From NCBI GenBank assembly GCA_030017895.1, contig JASEGV010000016.1:1-48742 (forward strand): 48,742 nt of DNA. The letters run 5' to 3'. The notes under the pieces were generated by a model, which made no database searches, had not been told where the DNA came from, and saw only the letters and a program-made list of their open reading frames with translations. The position numbers and the translations under genes are program-made. Below, one piece after another: positions 45,065 to 48,742 of the stretch; positions within the stretch are counted from its first letter, which is position 1, and each line of letters opens with the position of its first letter. The stretch is from Bacteroidota bacterium. Lineage in GTDB: Bacteria > Bacteroidota > Ignavibacteria > UBA10030 > BY39.

Positions 45065-45065
45065 T

Positions 45066-46529
45066 ATGTCTGAAAAGAAAAGAAGTAAAAAATATACAGA
45101 CTCAATAAATATTAGAGACCAACATGAAGGACGCGTGCCGCCTCAGGCGGTAGAAATCGAGGCTCAGGTTTTAGGGTCGGCTTTAATTGAAAAAGAAGCT
45201 GTCCCAAAAATTATTGAGATTTTGCAGCCGGAGATGTTTTACAAACCTGCGCATCAAAAAATTTTTCAGGGTATTATTGCCCTTTTCGAACGCAACGAGC
45301 CTGTTGATGCTGTAACTTTAAGTGAAGAATTAAGGCGACGCGGCACATTAGAAGAAATCGGCGGTTCCATATATTTAACAGAATTAACGATGCAAGTAAA
45401 CAGTGCTGCTAATGTAGAATTCCATGCCCACATTATTCTTGAAAAAGCTTTGATGCGCAATCTCATTACAACTTCAGCCGAAATAGCCAATAGAGCTTAC
45501 AGCGATTCGGAAGATGCTATCGATTTACTCGATTCTGCTGAAACAAAAATATTTCAGATTTCTGAATATAGGTTGAAGAAAAGTGCGACACCTATAAAAC
45601 GGGCGCTAAACGAAACCCTCGAAATTTTAGAAAAAATCCACGGTAAGCACGGAGGCATCACCGGTGTTCCTACCGGATTTACAGATTTAGATAACGCAAC
45701 CGGCGGATTTCAAAATTCCGATTTAATAATTATTGCCGGACGCCCAAGTCAGGGTAAAACAGCTTTTGCACTTTCATTGGCAAGAAACGCTGCGCTCCAC
45801 ACCGTGAAACCTACAGCGATAGTAATTTTTAGTATTGAAATGGCTGAGCAGCAATTAGTTACCCGCTTGATTTCTTCGGAAGCAAGGATAAACGCTCATG
45901 CACTTCGTACGGGCAGATTACCAGACGAGAAGTGGCAACGTTTAGGAATGGTTGTTGGACGCCTCGCAGAAGCGAAAATATTTATAGACGATTCACCATC
46001 GCTTTCGATTTTAGAAATCCGCGCAAAAGCACGACGCTTAAAAGCCGAGCATAATATCGGAATGATTATTATCGACTATTTACAACTCGTTCATCCGCCT
46101 AAAAGTATGGACAGCCGCGAACGGGAAATCTCGATGATTTCACGGTCGTTGAAAGCTTTAGCAAAAGAAATAAATATTCCTGTTATCGCATTATCTCAAT
46201 TGAACCGCGGACTTGAAACACGCAGCGGCGACAAACGTCCTGTACTTGCCGACCTCCGTGAGTCGGGTGCTATCGAACAAGATGCCGACGTTGTTATATT
46301 CGTTCACCGTCCCGAAACTTATAAGATTAACGAGGTCGATGACGCACACGGAAATAAAATTTCAACCGAAAGACTCGCCGAACTTATTATCGGTAAACAA
46401 CGGAACGGTCCCACAGACATAATACGACTAACATTTCAAAAAGAATACGCCGGTTTCGAAAACCGGGCATCAGATACTCTCGAAGAATTAGTAGTTTCTT
46501 CTGCATCCGGATCAGATTTGCCTTTTTAA
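45066..46529 (+). CDS. dnaB: Replicative DNA helicase DnaB
   Basis: 487 residues: N-terminal primase-interacting domain (RVPPQAVEIEAQVLGSALIE), linker helix, and RecA-like domain with ITGVPTGFTDLDNATGGF, Walker A AGRPSQGKTAFAL, MIIIDYLQLV (Walker B), ALSQLNRGLE and LRESGAIEQDADVVIFVHR. It unwinds DNA at the replication fork. No intein interrupts the P-loop, a common intein site. Short basic N-terminal tail. Last gene of the operon starting at yicC. Confidence 0.97.
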   Translation: MSEKKRSKKYTDSINIRDQHEGRVPPQAVEIEAQVLGSALIEKEAVPKIIEILQPEMFYKPAHQKIFQGIIALFERNEPVDAVTLSEELRRRGTLEEIGGSIYLTELTMQVNSAANVEFHAHIILEKALMRNLITTSAEIANRAYSDSEDAIDLLDSAETKIFQISEYRLKKSATPIKRALNETLEILEKIHGKHGGITGVPTGFTDLDNATGGFQNSDLIIIAGRPSQGKTAFALSLARNAALHTVKPTAIVIFSIEMAEQQLVTRLISSEARINAHALRTGRLPDEKWQRLGMVVGRLAEAKIFIDDSPSLSILEIRAKARRLKAEHNIGMIIIDYLQLVHPPKSMDSREREISMISRSLKALAKEINIPVIALSQLNRGLETRSGDKRPVLADLRESGAIEQDADVVIFVHRPETYKINEVDDAHGNKISTERLAELIIGKQRNGPTDIIRLTFQKEYAGFENRASDTLEELVVSSASGSDLPF

Positions 46530-46571
46530 TAGTTAACAAAACTCTAACATCATTAAACAATTATTACCGTT

Positions 46572-47333
46572 ATGAAAAATTTTATCTTATTCTTATTCCT
46601 ATTATTCTTATTAGCCGGCTGCCAATCAACCAAAATGGTTCCCGGATTATATTGGGAACAATTAACCTACAAAGTATCTTCCGAAGGCGACACGAGCAAA
46701 ATCAATCAGAAATTATTTTTGATACCGAATAGATTAAGGACTGAAGTTTCAACCGACTACGCTGACTCTTTTACAATAATACAACTCGATTCACAAATTG
46801 CACTGCGGGGTAACCCGATAGATAGCTCATATTCAAGAACAACATTTGAAGAAATTACAAAAAGTCAGGAATTGAGAAAAGAAAACGTCCGCCGTATGCG
46901 CGCTCAGATGGATACATTGCCTCCCAATTTAAGGCGATTGATGGAAATGGACATGGGAGTTAAATGGCAGCCGGAAATATATGCTGTTATTGAAACAGGA
47001 GAGAAAAAAAATATTTCAGGATTGAATTGCGAAAAATTTATTGTAACAAACCGCGACAGCTTGGAAGGCGAATACTGGGTAACTAATGATTTAGGCTCGA
47101 TGGATCAGTACGGAAAAGATTGGTTGGCAATTATGGAAAAAACTATGTCGTTAATTGTTTTTGAAAAATTTAAAATGCTTTACGAAAAAGGTTTTATTGT
47201 TGCCTCTGAAATTAAAGGTACGCACTTACTCGTAACTAAAGTTGAAAAAAAATTATTACCTGATAATTTATTTTATGTTCCGGAATATTATAATTTCATT
47301 CAGACAGTTACTCGCAGACAATCATCTAACTAA
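46572..47333 (+). CDS. DUF4412-like lipoprotein
   Basis: 253 residues with a lipoprotein signal ending LLAGC (Cys17). The mature part resembles DUF4412-type envelope proteins: YKVSSEGDTSKINQKLFLIP, LRTEVSTDYADSFTIIQLD, GEKKNISGLNCEKFIVTNRD, YWVTNDLGSMDQYGKDWLA. The pattern (a strand-rich, LolA-like half barrel that is read for a 'sticky' hydrophobic ligand) is known, but function is not. No ribosome site; transcribed 42 bases after dnaB or from its own promoter. Confidence 0.75.
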   Translation: MKNFILFLFLLFLLAGCQSTKMVPGLYWEQLTYKVSSEGDTSKINQKLFLIPNRLRTEVSTDYADSFTIIQLDSQIALRGNPIDSSYSRTTFEEITKSQELRKENVRRMRAQMDTLPPNLRRLMEMDMGVKWQPEIYAVIETGEKKNISGLNCEKFIVTNRDSLEGEYWVTNDLGSMDQYGKDWLAIMEKTMSLIVFEKFKMLYEKGFIVASEIKGTHLLVTKVEKKLLPDNLFYVPEYYNFIQTVTRRQSSN

Positions 47334-47423
47334 TCCGATTACTCCCATCATCCTACCCGATTTTTCTTTATCGCGGCGGTGCGAATGGAATAGTTCTTGA
47401 GATAGAGTTTAGACACAGTCTCA

Positions 47424-47486
47424 TTTCCTCTTGGGTATAGACGATTTCCCCTTGGCGATATTGAATTTCTCTTTGGGGATAAAAGT
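47424..47486. repeat. Degenerate 21-bp tandem repeat
   Basis: Three consecutive 21-base units begin TTTCCTCTTGGGTATA, TTTCCCCTTGGCGATA and TTTCTCTTTGGGGATA, and a fourth, weaker unit starts near 47487. On the minus strand they translate as seven-residue repeats GKTFIPK, EKFNIAK, GKSSIPK in an ORF of 65 codons (47421-47618). The period of 21 keeps the frame, which suggests past or present coding as a heptad-repeat peptide. Confidence 0.6.
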
Positions 47487-47618
47487 TTTTCCCGTTCCGA
47501 CCTTTTTGTTTTTAACCGTCATTCTGCACTGATTATTGGTGAAAATTTCAATAAAAATTAGGCGTAATAGCTGATTTTGTGGAAGTATCGATTTTTTTGC
47601 TAAAATTTTTAAAAACAC

Positions 47619-47647
47619 TTGACTTATTTATTATGATTGCTTAAATT
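47619..47647 (+). promoter_or_regulatory. Putative promoter
   Basis: TTGACT (47619-47624) and TAAATT (47642-47647) are separated by exactly 17 bases. It points towards the small ORF at 47715 and the lipoprotein at 47889. Confidence 0.55.
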
Positions 47648-47662
47648 GTTCCAAGCTAATAA

Positions 47663-47679
47663 AGAACGTAAAACGTTCT
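47663..47679. promoter_or_regulatory. Palindrome downstream of the promoter (possible operator)
   Basis: AGAACGT-AAA-ACGTTCT is a perfect 7-base inverted repeat with a 3-base spacer, starting 16 bases after the -10 element, i.e. just past the expected transcription start. It fits a dimeric regulator site; a short RNA hairpin is the alternative. Confidence 0.45.
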
Positions 47680-47714
47680 AAAAGTTACACATATAATAAC
47701 TTATTAGGAAGGTG

Positions 47715-47849
47715 ATGTGTATTATGTTTGTAAAAAGAAACGGCGTTAAAATTTCAGGCAGCCCCAAAATGCCCCTCCGAAATTTCGGAATTATAAATCC
47801 GGATTTTGGATTTATATTCTCAATGTTTTACAATACATTTGTTCATTGA
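47715..47849 (+). CDS. Possible 44-residue small protein
   Basis: ATG preceded by AGGAAGG; a second in-frame ATG lies three codons on. It encodes a mildly basic peptide beginning MCIMFVKRNGVKISG and ending FIFSMFYNTFVH, no recognised family. Part of it spans the near-palindromic AAATCCGGATTT, so it may be chance. It lies between the promoter and the lipoprotein gene, and could be a leader ORF. Confidence 0.25.
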   Translation: MCIMFVKRNGVKISGSPKMPLRNFGIINPDFGFIFSMFYNTFVH

Positions 47850-47888
47850 TTCAATGATTAAATCTAATCAATCTTTCGAGGTTAAAAA

Positions 47889-48742
47889 ATGAAATCAATA
47901 AATCCAATTATCCATTACTCCACTACTCCCCGCCCCAACGACGTAGGCGGGCAGGCATTTCTCCATTCCTCCAAATTAATAATTTTATTTTTCATTCTTC
48001 ATTTTGCATTCTTCAATTTTCATTGCAAAAAGCCAACCCCTCCGGATATTGATGACACGCCAAAACCAGGCAAACGCGATTACAAATGGACTATAGACAC
48101 ACTTGCATATCCGGGAAGTTTCCAAACCTTGATGCGAGATATTTGGGCAAGCTCACCGACAAATGTTTATGTGGTGGGACATAATGATCAACCGGGACCC
48201 GGAACAATGTTTAGGTATGATGGCACAAGTTGGAAGACAACTAGATTTCATGTTGCAGATGGTGGAAATGTTAGCGGTGCTGTAAGTCTTTCTGCGATTC
48301 ATGGTATTGGGCCGAATGATATATATGCAGTTGGTGAGAGTATTTATGAAAATCCCGCACCGCCGCCGAATTTTTTAGACTCGAGCTTGATAATACATTT
48401 TGATGGAAATCTGTGGAGGGAGATACTAGTTGAACGTGGAAGAAATTTGCAAACAGTACGGCCTGGAGTACTAGGCTCGGTCTGGGCGGGAGGTATGATT
48501 GGCACGCTTTACAAAAATGAACACAATACGTGGACAAAACTAAATACTGACACAACCCTTTGGTTTAATTATTTTGCTGAAGGTGATAATAACACATACG
48601 CTCTGGCATACACACCTATTACCGTATCGGGCATTCCTACGGTTCATTACTTATTACGCTGGGCAAGTCCTTTATGGAAGGTAGTAGACTCGTTTTCTGT
48701 TCTAAATGCGATGAGTGCACCATTCGGGCATTCATCCATGCG
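47889..48742 (+). CDS. Lipoprotein with propeller-like repeats, 5' part
   Basis: The frame is open from the ATG at 47889 (GAGG about 7 bases upstream) to the end of the window, so the gene continues beyond it. A hydrophobic signal segment (about residues 30-44, LIILFFILHFAFFNF) ends at Cys46 (FHCKK), a plausible though imperfect lipobox. Repeats of about 60 residues follow, built on 'DIWASSPTNVYVVG...FRYDGTSWKT', 'AIHGIGPNDIYAVG...LIIHFDGNLWREI', typical of propeller-like surface proteins. Residues 5-28 (NPIIHYSTTPRPNDVGGQAF...) are not signal-like and appear to come from inserted repeat DNA. Function unknown. Confidence 0.75.
   Translation, partial: MKSINPIIHYSTTPRPNDVGGQAFLHSSKLIILFFILHFAFFNFHCKKPTPPDIDDTPKPGKRDYKWTIDTLAYPGSFQTLMRDIWASSPTNVYVVGHNDQPGPGTMFRYDGTSWKTTRFHVADGGNVSGAVSLSAIHGIGPNDIYAVGESIYENPAPPPNFLDSSLIIHFDGNLWREILVERGRNLQTVRPGVLGSVWAGGMIGTLYKNEHNTWTKLNTDTTLWFNYFAEGDNNTYALAYTPITVSGIPTVHYLLRWASPLWKVVDSFSVLNAMSAPFGHSSM
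47929..47951. repeat. GC-rich hairpin repeat in the lipoprotein signal region
   Basis: CCCGCC (47929-47934) pairs with GGCGGG (47946-47951). It sits in otherwise AT-rich DNA and is flanked by a low-complexity stretch (ATTATCCATTACTCCACTAC) resembling the one near 20638. It resembles REP-type hairpins seen in many genomes. Confidence 0.55.

Larger units (their letters stand above)
47334..47888. other. 555-base intergenic region rich in repeats and signals
   Basis: Contains a 21-bp degenerate tandem repeat (47424-47486), a sigma70-like promoter (47619-47647), a palindrome (47663-47679) and a small ORF (47715-47849). No conserved protein was recognised. Confidence 0.6.

Noticed and set aside
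1-48742. tRNA, rRNA, transposase, prophage or defence island
   Set aside because: No sequence resembling these was recognised on either strand; a covariance-model search was not possible here, so a missed small RNA cannot be excluded.

Overview
The window reads as a chromosomal stretch from a Gram-negative member of the Bacteroidota/Ignavibacteriota (FCB) group. Evidence: a full-length SprA type IX secretion (T9SS) translocon, a PorX-type response regulator, two secreted proteins ending in the 'NYPNPFNP' T9SS sorting domain, an S46 peptidase, many outer-membrane beta-barrel-like proteins, and a GlmU-like protein without its acetyltransferase half. The style of the sorting domain and the moderately AT-rich DNA fit Ignavibacteria-like lineages best; this assignment is inference, since no rRNA is present.

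Layout. (1) 1-20494, plus strand: end of an S46 peptidase; sprA-porX-tsaE-tsaB-accD-panC; a glmU-like nucleotidyltransferase; a small secreted protein; a LytR_C protein, rsfS and argS (three adjacent non-ATG starts); a GH13 lipoprotein; an S9 peptidase. (2) 20682-41118, minus strand: an AddA-like helicase-nuclease; a lipoprotein plus FadL-like porin pair; a five-gene run (DUF296, outer-membrane protein, CoA-acylating aldehyde dehydrogenase, 3-methyladenine glycosylase, outer-membrane protein); ruvB; a patch of decayed genes; a Tat-signal radical SAM protein; two T9SS cargo proteins sharing a module; an uncharacterised envelope protein; rqcH. (3) 41339-46529, plus strand: a housekeeping operon yicC-gmk-rpoZ-coaBC-udg-dnaB, followed by a DUF4412-like lipoprotein, a repeat-rich intergenic region with a good promoter, and the start of a propeller-like lipoprotein that runs off the window.

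How it works together: most genes are core information processing (tRNA t6A, ribosome silencing, replication, repair, ribosome quality control) or cofactor and lipid synthesis (pantothenate/CoA, malonyl-CoA). The envelope genes centre on T9SS: SprA is the export channel, PorX the regulator beside it, and the sorting-domain proteins are its clients.

Most notable: a C-terminal helix on the aldehyde dehydrogenase that looks like a microcompartment encapsulation peptide although no shell genes are visible; repeat elements that have entered coding regions (3' end of panC, a loop of the glycosylase, the signal peptide of the last lipoprotein); a paralogous module in both T9SS cargo proteins; an exported-looking radical SAM protein; and the sprA-porX-tsaE linkage. 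No CRISPR array, insertion sequence transposase, tRNA or rRNA was recognised.
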